Counted from the stretch's first letter, positions 53,065 through 61,471 are shown. The stretch: DNA of 64,000 nt from Fluviicoccus keumensis (GCF_004217445.1 NZ_SHKX01000013.1:310001-374000), one strand, 5' to 3'. Notes: a model not told the origin generated them from the sequence alone. Translations and numbers: made by a program.

Positions 53065-54169
53065 CAACTTCCATGGCGACCGGTTACGGCTGGCCCGGCT
53101 GATGTCTGGAATGACCCAACAAGAGTTGGGTCATTGGGTTAGCGTGTCCAGACAGTTTGTTCATCAAATGGAAAGTGGAGACAAAAGCCCAGCTGAGGAT
53201 GTGTCTGCAGCTCTCGCGGAAGTGCTCAAGGTAAAACCTAGCTTCTTCAACCACAGCATCGTCAACGATGTTAAATACGAGCAATGCCATTTCCGGAAAA
53301 GGAAGACAACTCCTGTCGGTTTAGCCAACCGCGTCTTGGCGCTTGGAACAATTTTCGAACTTCTGGTAGATATTCTTGACCACCATCTCGAATTGCCCGA
53401 GCCAGATTTCCCTGCTGCACAGGTCGATAATCCAGATGCTGAAGCGCTGGAGAGAGAAGCCGAATCGTGTCGGAAACATTGGAATCTGGGGCTGATGGCT
53501 CCCATAAGCAACATGGTCAGAGTGCTGGAAAACGCAGGAGCAGTCATCACGAGTTTTGATGATGTCTCTGACAAAGTGGATGCCTTATCCATCAACAGGA
53601 AAAGGCCCATAGTGGTCCTGAACCGTAACAAGGGTAGTTCTTGCCGGATTCGCTTTGACCTCGCACACGAGTGCGGGCACCTGATCCTGCATCAAGGGCT
53701 TGAGACGGGTTGTAACCAGACTGAGAAAGAAGCTGATTGTTTTGCCAGCGCATTCCTGTTCCCGAGAAGTGCATTTCTAAAAGAGTTTGAAGGGTGCGTT
53801 GGGCCAACACGTATTCGCTGGGAAAGGATTTACTCCCTCAAGCGCCGTTGGATGATGAGTGCTCGGGCAATTATCTATAGGGCTAACTATCTGGGGCTTC
53901 TAACTGCCCAGCAATACCGCACCGCAAACGTTTTTCTCAGTAAAGGAGGGCGAACGGAAGAGTACGATGATGAGATTCCCTATGAGAATCCGGAGATTCT
54001 TGGCGCAGCTTTAGACATCATCTATAGCAAAATGGGGGTTTCTATCTTCGATATAGCCGACTCTCTTGGGGTCAGTGAAGAAATCATCGCCCAATTGACA
54101 GGCTACGACCTTTCAAAGCAGGCCCAAGCGAAAAACGTAACGAGCCTACTTCTTCATCGCAAAGGCTGA
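53054..54169 (+). CDS. XRE-family regulator fused to ImmA/IrrE zinc peptidase
   Basis: This is a 371-residue protein. An N-terminal XRE helix-turn-helix (residues about 8-62: RLARLMSGMTQQELGHWVSVSRQFVHQMESG) is joined to an IrrE/ImmA-type metallopeptidase with zinc motif H205-ECG-H209 (AHECGHLILH) and the third-ligand-type EKEADCFASAFLFP following. Such fusions occur in toxin-antitoxin and phage or ICE control: ImmA cleaves a repressor. The ATG at 53054 overlaps the previous gene. Low GC and position in the island mark it as acquired. Confidence 0.9.
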   Translation: METNNFHGDRLRLARLMSGMTQQELGHWVSVSRQFVHQMESGDKSPAEDVSAALAEVLKVKPSFFNHSIVNDVKYEQCHFRKRKTTPVGLANRVLALGTIFELLVDILDHHLELPEPDFPAAQVDNPDAEALEREAESCRKHWNLGLMAPISNMVRVLENAGAVITSFDDVSDKVDALSINRKRPIVVLNRNKGSSCRIRFDLAHECGHLILHQGLETGCNQTEKEADCFASAFLFPRSAFLKEFEGCVGPTRIRWERIYSLKRRWMMSARAIIYRANYLGLLTAQQYRTANVFLSKGGRTEEYDDEIPYENPEILGAALDIIYSKMGVSIFDIADSLGVSEEIIAQLTGYDLSKQAQAKNVTSLLLHRKG

Positions 54170-54228
54170 CCCCAGTTCATTTGCGTGCTGTAGCCTGCCG
54201 AACCTTAAACCTCACAGACCAACGCTGC

Positions 54229-54243
54229 CCGTACCGGATCAGG
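54229..54243 (+). repeat. Right 15-bp direct repeat of the island
   Basis: This copy of CCGTACCGGATCAGG is followed by a stop codon (GGATTAA) and then a hairpin terminator. It appears to be the original 3' end of the START gene. Confidence 0.85.
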
Positions 54244-54262
54244 GATTAAGAGTAAACCTGAA

Positions 54263-54293
54263 AGCGCCATGGACCACCGCTGTCCATGGCGCT
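54263..54293. terminator. Strong hairpin terminator at original START gene end
   Basis: AGCGCCATGGAC (54263-54274) pairs perfectly with GTCCATGGCGCT (54282-54293) around a 7-nt loop. It lies between the island and the convergent acyl-CoA synthetase gene and can serve both strands. Confidence 0.7.
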
Positions 54294-54309
54294 GAATCAC
54301 AACGGTGAA

Positions 54310-56217
54310 TCACCCCTCCCCCCACTCCACCGCAAACGCATACCCCCCCAGCACCTCCCGCAGCGACGCCGCTTCCCCCCGCACCTCCACCCGCGCCACC
54401 AGCCCGCGCCTGCTGTCCTGGAACACCTCCAACCCGGCAGGCTCCACCCCCAGCGCCTCGCACTCCCGCCGGATTACCCCCTCGATCTCCCGCATCTGCA
54501 GGGTCGGCTTGAAGATCTTGCCCACCGCCGTCACCGGCATGGCGTCCAGGAAGCGGATCGTCTTCGGCAGGGCGGCGCGCTCGGCGATGCGCGCGGACAG
54601 GAATTCCAGCAACTCCGCCTCGTCGGCCTGCTGGCCCGGTTTTAGCTGCACATAGGCCACCGGCAGTTCCCCGGCATAGGCGTCGGGCATGCCCACCGCC
54701 GCCGCCATCGCCACCGCCGGGTGCGCGTGCAGCGGCTCCTCGATCATTTTCGGGTCGATGTTGTGGCCGCCGCGGATGATCAGTTCCTTCTTGCGGCCGG
54801 TCAGCCAGAAATAGCCGTCGCCGTCCTGACGGCCCAGATCGCCGGTGTTCAGCCAGCGCTCACCGCCCATCTCCACCCACAACCCCCGGTTGTGCAGCGG
54901 ATTCAGGTAACCGGCGAACACGTTCGGCCCCCGGATCACCAGCACCCCGACCTCGTCGGTCGCGGCATCGCGCGCGTACTGTCCGTCCTCGTCCAGCAGC
55001 ACCGCCTTCATCGCCTGCCAGGGCAGCGGCAGGCCGATCGAGCCGATGCGCGACTCGCCGTGCGGCGGGTTGATCGACGACACGCAGGCCCCTTCCGTCA
55101 GGCCGTAGCCTTCCAGGATGCGCACGCCGGTGGAAGCCTCGAAGGCGCGGAACAGTTCCACCGGCATCGGCGCCGCGCCGCAGATGGCGAATTCCAGCGA
55201 GCTGATGTCGAGGCGGTCGTGCGGCTGTTGCAACAGCGCCGCGTACAGCGTCGGCACCCCGGAAAAGAGGTTGATGCGGTAATGCGCGACGATCTCCCAG
55301 AAGCGCGGGATCAGGTTCTTGCCGCGATAGCCCTGCGGCGTGCCCAGCACGACATGGTCGCCGCGCATCCAGCTCATCAGCCCGGTCACCAGCTGGCCAT
55401 TGACGTGGAACAGCGGCAGGCCGCAGAAAATGGTGCGGGTGCGTTCCGCGCCCTCGCCCTCCATCACCCGGTTCACCGCCCAGGCGTCGAAAACCTCGCT
55501 GCCGTGGGTTCGAACGGCGATCTTGGGCAGGCCGGTGGTGCCGCCGGTGCAGAAGTACGAAGACGGCTCCTCCGCCCGGATCACGCGGCCGCTGAGCAGC
55601 CGGTCGGCGGGCTGGCGCTTCATCAGGCTGCCCAGATCGACGAGGGTCAGGTTGCGGACGCTGTGCCGCTCGTGCATCGCCAGATAGCGCAGCACCGGCC
55701 CCTTCACCCCGACGTAAGGAGCCATATTGACCCAGACCACGGTGCGCACGTCCGGCATCTGCCGCAACTGCGCCTTCAGCTTCGGCCACAGATCGACGCC
55801 GGGCGTCGGGGCCACCGTCACCAGCACCTTGGCGCGGGCGGTGCGCACCAGCTCGGCAATCTGCGGGCCTTCCAGCAGCGGGTTCACCGCCATGGCAATC
55901 CCGGCCGCCTCGCCGCCCCAGATGGTGAAATGCGTTTCCGGCAGGTTCGGCAGCACGAAGGCCACCACATCGTCCTTGGTCACACCCAGCGCATGGAAGG
56001 CGTTGGCGGCGCGGGTGATGTCGGCGAACAGTTCGCCATAGGTCCAGCGGTGCGCGCGCTCGAAGCGGTCGGCGTCGAGGAAGAAGCTCAGCGCCGTGGC
56101 GGACGGCGTGCGCCGCGCCGCCTCGCGCAGGGCGTCGTAGGTGCTGGCGGGCAGCGCCGCCGGGTCCAGGGGCTGCGCTTCCAGCGCGCGGATATCGTCA
56201 AGACGGCGGATCGGCAT
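54310..56217 (-). CDS. Acyl-CoA synthetase of the AMP-binding family
   Basis: This is a 635-residue AMP-forming acid-CoA ligase. The P-loop-like motif YFCTGGTTGLPKIAV, EGYGLTEGA, the GDLGRQDGDGYFWLTGRKKELIIRGGHNI motif and the catalytic Lys in AVGKIFKPTL are present. It is the last gene of a meta-cleavage operon, so it probably activates an acid from that pathway. The ATG at 56217 is used; the frame upstream runs into the monooxygenase gene. It starts 7 nt after that gene's stop. Confidence 0.88.
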   Translation of the reverse strand: MPIRRLDDIRALEAQPLDPAALPASTYDALREAARRTPSATALSFFLDADRFERAHRWTYGELFADITRAANAFHALGVTKDDVVAFVLPNLPETHFTIWGGEAAGIAMAVNPLLEGPQIAELVRTARAKVLVTVAPTPGVDLWPKLKAQLRQMPDVRTVVWVNMAPYVGVKGPVLRYLAMHERHSVRNLTLVDLGSLMKRQPADRLLSGRVIRAEEPSSYFCTGGTTGLPKIAVRTHGSEVFDAWAVNRVMEGEGAERTRTIFCGLPLFHVNGQLVTGLMSWMRGDHVVLGTPQGYRGKNLIPRFWEIVAHYRINLFSGVPTLYAALLQQPHDRLDISSLEFAICGAAPMPVELFRAFEASTGVRILEGYGLTEGACVSSINPPHGESRIGSIGLPLPWQAMKAVLLDEDGQYARDAATDEVGVLVIRGPNVFAGYLNPLHNRGLWVEMGGERWLNTGDLGRQDGDGYFWLTGRKKELIIRGGHNIDPKMIEEPLHAHPAVAMAAAVGMPDAYAGELPVAYVQLKPGQQADEAELLEFLSARIAERAALPKTIRFLDAMPVTAVGKIFKPTLQMREIEGVIRRECEALGVEPAGLEVFQDSRRGLVARVEVRGEAASLREVLGGYAFAVEWGEG

Positions 56218-56224
56218 GATCGGC

Positions 56225-57859
56225 TTACCCCCGTCCGGCCAGCAGGGCCAGGCTTTCACCCACCAGCCGGTCGATGCGGTCGGCCGGGCCGTCATGGACG
56301 ATCACCCGGTCGGGACGCACCACCGCCGCCCAGCCCACCGGGGCCAGCTCCGGCACCAGTTGCCCGGTCAGGTCTTCCCAGCCCGAACCGCCCGCCTGAC
56401 CGCGATGGCGCAGTTGCAGGTAACCGCCGCCCGCCACTTCCCAGGCGGCGCGTTGCGCCGGGCTCAGCAGGCGCTGCGGATCCACCCCGAAACCGATCAG
56501 TGTCAGCTGCTCGCCCATCGCGTCATCGCTCCACGCGCCCTGCCCGTCAGCCCCGCGCAGCCAGGCCTGCGGCAGGTGGTTGCCGCGATCCAGCCGGGGA
56601 TGGCGGACGCGCGGCATGAACAGCCCCTCCTTGAAGCGGTTGCGCGGCTTGATCTTCAGTTCATCGAACAGCGGCCGCACCGGCGGCAGGCGACGCAGGT
56701 TCTTCACCAGCTGCGAGGAGAAGGCCCCCGCCGCCGGGTTGACCGGCTTGATCAGCAGCCCCATGGCGCGCGCCAGATCGATCATCGCCCGCGCGTGCGG
56801 ACGGCGCTCACGGTCGTAACTGCCGAGGATGGCGGGCGCGGCGCGGCCCTGCAGCACCCAGGCCAGTTTCCAGCCCAGATTGGCCACGTCGCGCAGCCCC
56901 GCCACCATGCCCTGCCCGACAAAGGGCGGCGTGATGTGCGCGGCGTCGCCGACCATGAAGACATTGCCCTTGCTGAAGGACTCCGCCACCCGCGCGTGGA
57001 AGCGGTAGACGGCGGTGCGCTCGATTTCCAGGTCATCCGCATTGGCCCAGGGTTTCAGCAGGTCGCGGATGAAGGCGGGTTGCAGCACCTGCTCGCGGGT
57101 CTCGCCCGGCTTCAGCATGAACTCCCAGCGCTCGCGGCCGCCGGGGGCGGTCATGTGCGGCACCGGCCGGTCGGGGTCGCAGGTGAATTCGATATCGTTG
57201 ATCGGCGCGCGCACGTTGCGGGCATCGACAATCAGCCAGTCCTGCTGGTAGGTGTCGCCGCCGAATGCGATGCCCAGCCGGGTGCGGATGGTGGAACCGG
57301 CGCCGTCCGCCGCGACCAGATAACGGCAGGTCAGGGTCTGTGGCGCGCCGCCCGCCACCGCCAGTTGCAGGACAACATGATGCCCCTGGTCGATGAAGTC
57401 GGTCATCTCCGCAGACACCACGGTGCGCACATTCGGATAGCCCGCCAGCGAGCGGCGCAGCGCGCGCTCCAGCTCCGGCTGGTAGAACGTCACCAGCTTC
57501 GGATGGCCATCCAGGCAACCGGCAGTATTCACCCGGCCGAACTCCCCGGCATAGGGCGATTGCAGACGCACGCGGGGAATGGCGATCTTCTCGAAGGCAT
57601 CCTCGGCCAGCCCGGCCATTTGCAGGATGCGCAACGCCTCGTTGTCGAGGGCGATGGCGCGCGGCATCGGCAGGATATCCTCGGCCTTGTCCAGCACCAG
57701 CGTATCGATGCCGTAGCGGCCCAGCAGGTTGGCCAGCGCCGCCCCCGCTGGACCAAAACCGACAATGACCACGTCGGCATGCGCGGGCAGGCGGCCCTGT
57801 TCAATGGAAACGATCTTCTCGTCATTCGTGACGCGGACTTTCTTCGCGGAAGCGGTCAT
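56225..57859 (-). CDS. FAD-dependent aromatic monooxygenase (MhpA/PHBH type)
   Basis: This is a 544-residue group A flavin monooxygenase. The FAD motif VVIVGFGPAGAALANLLGRYG (about 30-50), the DG motif ADGAGSTIR and the GDAAHITPPFVGQG motif are present. It is longer than p-hydroxybenzoate hydroxylase and close to 3-(3-hydroxyphenyl)propionate hydroxylase (MhpA) in length. It would hydroxylate a phenolic substrate to a catechol, which the dioxygenase in the same operon cleaves. It starts 3 nt downstream of the FAH gene. Confidence 0.9.
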   Translation of the reverse strand: MTASAKKVRVTNDEKIVSIEQGRLPAHADVVIVGFGPAGAALANLLGRYGIDTLVLDKAEDILPMPRAIALDNEALRILQMAGLAEDAFEKIAIPRVRLQSPYAGEFGRVNTAGCLDGHPKLVTFYQPELERALRRSLAGYPNVRTVVSAEMTDFIDQGHHVVLQLAVAGGAPQTLTCRYLVAADGAGSTIRTRLGIAFGGDTYQQDWLIVDARNVRAPINDIEFTCDPDRPVPHMTAPGGRERWEFMLKPGETREQVLQPAFIRDLLKPWANADDLEIERTAVYRFHARVAESFSKGNVFMVGDAAHITPPFVGQGMVAGLRDVANLGWKLAWVLQGRAAPAILGSYDRERRPHARAMIDLARAMGLLIKPVNPAAGAFSSQLVKNLRRLPPVRPLFDELKIKPRNRFKEGLFMPRVRHPRLDRGNHLPQAWLRGADGQGAWSDDAMGEQLTLIGFGVDPQRLLSPAQRAAWEVAGGGYLQLRHRGQAGGSGWEDLTGQLVPELAPVGWAAVVRPDRVIVHDGPADRIDRLVGESLALLAGRG

Positions 57860-57862
57860 GGC

Positions 57863-58822
57863 TCAATTCTCCCCGACGATGGTATGACGCTGGACGCCGA
57901 GGTCGAGACGGCCGTTGGCGCTGACAATACGCACCTCCACCACATCGCCGTCCTTCAGGTACTGCGGACGGCGCTGCTGCGCCTTCAGGAACAGGCTGAA
58001 GCGGACGGGATCGGGCAGCAGCGCGGTGGCGCGCACCACGGCGGGCGACGGCAGGCCCAGCGCGCAGCCGGACGGCGTGCCGGTCATCAGCACATCGCCG
58101 GGGTTAAAGTCGGCAATCTGGGAGAACTCAGTCAGCGTCTCGGCGGGCTTGAACACCAGGTTGCGGGTCGAATCGTTCTGACGCACCTGCCCGTTCACGC
58201 TCAGGCTCAGGCGCAGGTCGTCCAGCAGCGGCATGTCGTCCTTTTCCAGCAGGCACAGCACCGGCCCCAGCGGACAGAAGGTGCGGTAGCTCTTGCCCTT
58301 GTGGAACTGCATCTGCGGAATCTGCACGCAGCGGGCGGAGACATCGTTGCCGATGCAGATCCCGGCCACGAATTCGTGCAGGTTGGCGGGCGTCACCGTC
58401 ACCGCCGAGCTGGTGCGCTGGCCCAGCACCAGCGTCAGCTCGACTTCATAGTCCAGCAGCGTCACATGACGCGGACGGACAATCGCGCCGACCGGATCGT
58501 GGATCGACGCCGAGGACTTGGTGAAGAACATGTTGAAGCGCTTGGCGTCCGGGTCGACGCCGGAATCGATCATGTGCTGGCGGTAATTGGCGCCCTGGCA
58601 CATCACCTTGCCGTCGCGGGTGACCGGCGACAGCAGCGTCAGCCCCGCCAGCGGCACGGACGGCTGCCCCGCCGCCGCCTCGCGCAGCGCGGGAACGCCC
58701 ACGGCCAGCAGCGCCGCCGTGGTCTCGCAGGGAATCGCCAGCGGCGTTACCCGCTGTTCGTGGAGGACGCCCCAGCGGGCGGACTGGTTCGGTTCGGCAA
58801 ATCGGACAATCGACAGGGACAT
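57863..58822 (-). CDS. Fumarylacetoacetate hydrolase family protein
   Basis: This is a 319-residue FAH-family protein. The metal-binding motif is in YEVELTLVLGQ with ICIGNDVSARCVQ, followed by KSYRTFCPLGP and MTGTPSGCALG. FAH-family members hydrolyse C-C bonds of ring-fission products or act as isomerases/decarboxylases in meta-cleavage pathways. Between dioxygenase and monooxygenase genes, it fits the hydrolysis step. Confidence 0.85.
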   Translation of the reverse strand: MSLSIVRFAEPNQSARWGVLHEQRVTPLAIPCETTAALLAVGVPALREAAAGQPSVPLAGLTLLSPVTRDGKVMCQGANYRQHMIDSGVDPDAKRFNMFFTKSSASIHDPVGAIVRPRHVTLLDYEVELTLVLGQRTSSAVTVTPANLHEFVAGICIGNDVSARCVQIPQMQFHKGKSYRTFCPLGPVLCLLEKDDMPLLDDLRLSLSVNGQVRQNDSTRNLVFKPAETLTEFSQIADFNPGDVLMTGTPSGCALGLPSPAVVRATALLPDPVRFSLFLKAQQRRPQYLKDGDVVEVRIVSANGRLDLGVQRHTIVGEN

Positions 58823-58855
58823 GGCGCAAACTCCGGAACAGGGGGTAAAAGCCGC

Positions 58856-59962
58856 TCAACCGGCGGCGCGGACCAGATGGATGAGACGACGCAGGCTGAG
58901 GTCATCGCCGGCGCGGTCGCGCAGCCGGGAAATGACGGTCTGCAGCAGATGCAGCGACGGCGTCTTGCCCGCCATGTCGGCGGTCACGGCCGGACCCCAC
59001 TGGTGCAGCGCCTCGCCATCGAAACGGTGGTAGCCGGTGGGTACCGAGGCATCGAAGAGGTCGCCGTCGGCGTAGTGCTCGAACATGTCGCCCTCGGCAT
59101 CGCGCCAGTAATCGAAAATCTGGCTGCCGAGGATGTGGCGGCCGATGCCCCAGGTATGGTGATGCCGGCGCTGCTTCAGCAGCTCGCCCGCCGCCACTAC
59201 CGCATCCAGGTCGGGCAGCTCGAAGGCGGTATGCAGGTGACCAATCTCCACCGCCGAACCCATGGCGATGGTGTGGTGGTCGCTGGGGGTATCGCCGCGA
59301 TCGCAACGGATAAAGGCCACCACCGGCACCGGGTCATCGTCCAGCATCTGGAAGTCGGACACGATCAGGCCGAAGTTTTGCTGGTACCATGCCAGGCTGG
59401 CGGCGAAGCTGGTCACGCCCATCACCGTGTGGCCGAGCTTGTGGATGCGCGGCGGATGTTCGAAATCGAGGCGCACGGTGCGGTTGATGCGCGGCGTGTG
59501 GCCGGGCCGGTTGACGGGTACGGCCTCGCCATGCATCAGTTCCGGCAGCGGCGTCCAGCCGTGCATCACTTCCACCAGCAGGTTGTCGGGATCGCGCAGG
59601 GCTACCAGGCGGCCGCCGCGCTGCGGCAGGTTGTCCGTCACCGCCACGCCGTGCGCCGCCGCCAGCTTGTCCAGATCGGCCGCGTCGTCCACGGTCAGGC
59701 TGAAACCGAGATAACGGGCCGGACCGCGTTCGATCACTACGCCGGCGGTCTGGTCGCCGGTGCCGCGCAGCAGCGCGAGGTTGCCGTCGTTGTGGATGCA
59801 GGTGAGGCCGAAATCGCTGAAGAAGGCCACCGCCCGCTGCAGGTCGGGACGCGACAGGCGGATGGACGCCAGGCCGCTGACCTTGCACACGGGGTTATCA
59901 GCGCGCGGCGGCACCGCGCAGAGACGGGCCAGGGAATCCTGGTCGAAAGATGAGGAAGACAT
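58856..59962 (-). CDS. Extradiol (VOC) dioxygenase
   Basis: This is a 368-residue type I extradiol dioxygenase with two VOC halves. The catalytic half has LGHTVMGVTSFAASLAWYQQNFG, HLHTAFELPDLDAV and EHYADGD, giving the expected two-His-one-Glu iron site. It resembles 2,3-dihydroxybiphenyl/catechol 2,3-dioxygenases and ring-cleaves a catechol. It is first in the operon and divergent from the TetR gene; GGAG lies upstream of the ATG at 59962. Confidence 0.88.
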   Translation of the reverse strand: MSSSSFDQDSLARLCAVPPRADNPVCKVSGLASIRLSRPDLQRAVAFFSDFGLTCIHNDGNLALLRGTGDQTAGVVIERGPARYLGFSLTVDDAADLDKLAAAHGVAVTDNLPQRGGRLVALRDPDNLLVEVMHGWTPLPELMHGEAVPVNRPGHTPRINRTVRLDFEHPPRIHKLGHTVMGVTSFAASLAWYQQNFGLIVSDFQMLDDDPVPVVAFIRCDRGDTPSDHHTIAMGSAVEIGHLHTAFELPDLDAVVAAGELLKQRRHHHTWGIGRHILGSQIFDYWRDAEGDMFEHYADGDLFDASVPTGYHRFDGEALHQWGPAVTADMAGKTPSLHLLQTVISRLRDRAGDDLSLRRLIHLVRAAG

Positions 59963-59990
59963 ATCCGGACTCCGGGTGTATGATGTGATT

Positions 59991-60023
59991 ATGAAACTAT
60001 TTCATTTTTGAAAGACTTTCAAA
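59991..60023. promoter_or_regulatory. Tandem palindromic operators beside TetR gene
   Basis: ATGAAA-CTA-TTTCAT (59991-60005) and TTTGAAAG-A-CTTTCAAA (60007-60023) are perfect palindromes spaced 16 nt apart, between the divergent dioxygenase operon and the TetR gene. The same tandem pattern occurs at 51457-51488. Confidence 0.8.
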
Positions 60024-60069
60024 TGTTTTTTGGGCGCACGCCCGAATTCCGATGAACGGGAGGAAAGCC

Positions 60070-60726
60070 ATGACGATCCGCAAGCGGGACCGAACCCGGG
60101 AAAAACTGCTCAGCGCCGCGCAGGAACTGATGCTGGAAGGGGGCTTCGCCGCGCTGGGCATCCAGCAGCTGACCGAGCGCGCCGAAGTGGCGCTGGGCAC
60201 CATCTACAACTATTTCCGCACGCGGGAAGAAGTGGCGGACGCCGTGGTGGAATTGCTGATCCAGTCCTTCCTGCAGTCAATGACGCGCATCACCGCCGGC
60301 CTGACCGACCCGGCCGAGATCGTCTCCGCCTCGATCCGGCAGACGCTGGTGTGGATGAAACCGGGCGGCGAATTCGGCCGCCTGCTGTTCGTCAGCGGCC
60401 TGCCGTTAACGCGCTATGTCTACCAGACCCGTCAGGGCTTCATGGCCGACATGCAGCTGGGCCTGCGCAGCGGCCGTTTCCACGTGGCGCACGAGTCGGT
60501 GACGGCGTCGATGATTGCGGGCGGGGTGATGGCGATCCTGCTGGACCTGTTTCTGGGCCAGGTGCAGGACGATGCGATTCCGGATGTGGCGGAGCAGTCG
60601 CTGACGCTGCTGGGGATTGCGCCGGAGGAAGCGCGGCGCATTGCGCGCCTGCCGCTGGATTTCGAGCCGGTGCCGGGGTTTCCGTTGTCGGCGATCAAGT
60701 ATTTGCCGCCGATGGAGGCGGCTTGA
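60070..60726 (+). CDS. TetR-family regulator of meta-cleavage operon
   Basis: This is a 218-residue regulator. The HTH is GGFAALGIQQLTERAEVALGTIYNYFRTREEV (about 27-58), followed by a ligand domain. GGAGG 7 nt upstream sets the ATG at 60070 over 60052. It is divergent from the dioxygenase operon with two palindromes between, so it is the probable repressor. A matching tandem site at 51457 predicts it also controls the acyltransferase/START promoter. Confidence 0.88.
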   Translation: MTIRKRDRTREKLLSAAQELMLEGGFAALGIQQLTERAEVALGTIYNYFRTREEVADAVVELLIQSFLQSMTRITAGLTDPAEIVSASIRQTLVWMKPGGEFGRLLFVSGLPLTRYVYQTRQGFMADMQLGLRSGRFHVAHESVTASMIAGGVMAILLDLFLGQVQDDAIPDVAEQSLTLLGIAPEEARRIARLPLDFEPVPGFPLSAIKYLPPMEAA

Positions 60727-60738
60727 GGGGGTTAAACC

Positions 60739-60816
60739 GTAGGATGGGTTGAGGCACGAAACCCATCATTCCGAACACAATCAACGTGATGGGTTTCCTG
60801 CGTCAACCCATCCTGC
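60739..60816. repeat. Family B repeat, double copy (left)
   Basis: This 78-nt element has two inverted units, GTAGGATGGGTTGAGGCACG at 60739 and TGATGGGTTTCCTGCGTCAA at 60787. It is almost identical to 61375-61453, differing by one indel and one substitution, in direct orientation. Confidence 0.85.
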
Positions 60817-60852
60817 GGGCTGCGGGCTGATTTATCCGCACGGATGTTTCGT

Positions 60853-61347
60853 TTAGGGCAAATGATTTGATTGTAGAGACAAAATTTTTCCTTCGAAGAC
60901 CTTCACCGTGACATTTGGGTCGTCCCTGATGCGTAGTGCATGTCCCAAGGGGGTGATAAAACCACAATCGCAGCCACCCGCGATTTGGGTGCGAAATGAT
61001 CTACCTCCAACGCTAAACACGACATAGCCGTAGCCCGGCTTATAGAAGCGATCGGTTATGGTTAGTGGGCCGGTTAACGATTGCGTCTCATTACTGTAAA
61101 TCGCATTGCGGCAGCGGTAGGTATCAATCAGACCTTTGATATTACTAGCGGCAACGATACCAAAAAAAACGAGTCCACAAAAACCTTGAATGACTAGTCC
61201 GAAACGCTCCGACACCCCCCGCACCCGCTTAAACCAGCACTTGCGTGTATAGGTGGCATGGAGAAGAAAAAGCCCCACCAACAAGTGTGGCGTTGTAAAA
61301 AATAGAAAACCTAAGGATAACGGAGCAGTAGCAGCGCTGTAATGCAT
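60853..61347 (-). CDS. Low-GC membrane protein between family B repeats
   Basis: This is a 164-residue protein with two hydrophobic segments (about 10-32 and 49-70), an extracytoplasmic-looking beta-rich C-terminal half with a Cys pair (GGCDCG), and no recognised domain. Its GC content is far below that of the neighbours, and it lies alone between nearly identical direct repeats. It is probably a recent acquisition. Function unknown. Confidence 0.65.
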   Translation of the reverse strand: MHYSAATAPLSLGFLFFTTPHLLVGLFLLHATYTRKCWFKRVRGVSERFGLVIQGFCGLVFFGIVAASNIKGLIDTYRCRNAIYSNETQSLTGPLTITDRFYKPGYGYVVFSVGGRSFRTQIAGGCDCGFITPLGHALRIRDDPNVTVKVFEGKILSLQSNHLP

Positions 61348-61374
61348 GGATGTCCACCGGACCTGTAGTAGAAC

Positions 61375-61453
61375 GTAGGATGGGTTGAGGCACGAAACCC
61401 ATCATTTCCGAACACAATCAACGTGATGGGTTTCCTGCGTCAACCCATCCTAC
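61375..61453. repeat. Family B repeat, double copy (right)
   Basis: This 79-nt element is a direct, nearly identical copy of 60739-60816. The two enclose the low-GC membrane protein gene. Confidence 0.85.
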
Positions 61454-61471
61454 GGGAAACGGGCCGAAACC

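Larger units (their letters stand above)
52278..54243 (+). mobile_element. Low-GC island inserted at START gene 3' end
   Basis: This 1,966-bp segment is bounded by a perfect 15-bp direct repeat and a weaker 38-bp similarity. It carries three co-oriented, overlapping genes with much lower GC than the surroundings. No integrase, transposase or relaxase is present. The boundaries are inferred from the duplicated gene ends. Confidence 0.7.

Noticed and set aside
56141..59953. A 1,270-codon open frame opposite the meta-cleavage operon
   Set aside because: It is a shadow of four genuine genes; its His/Gln/Arg-rich translation is the typical antisense of GC-rich coding DNA.
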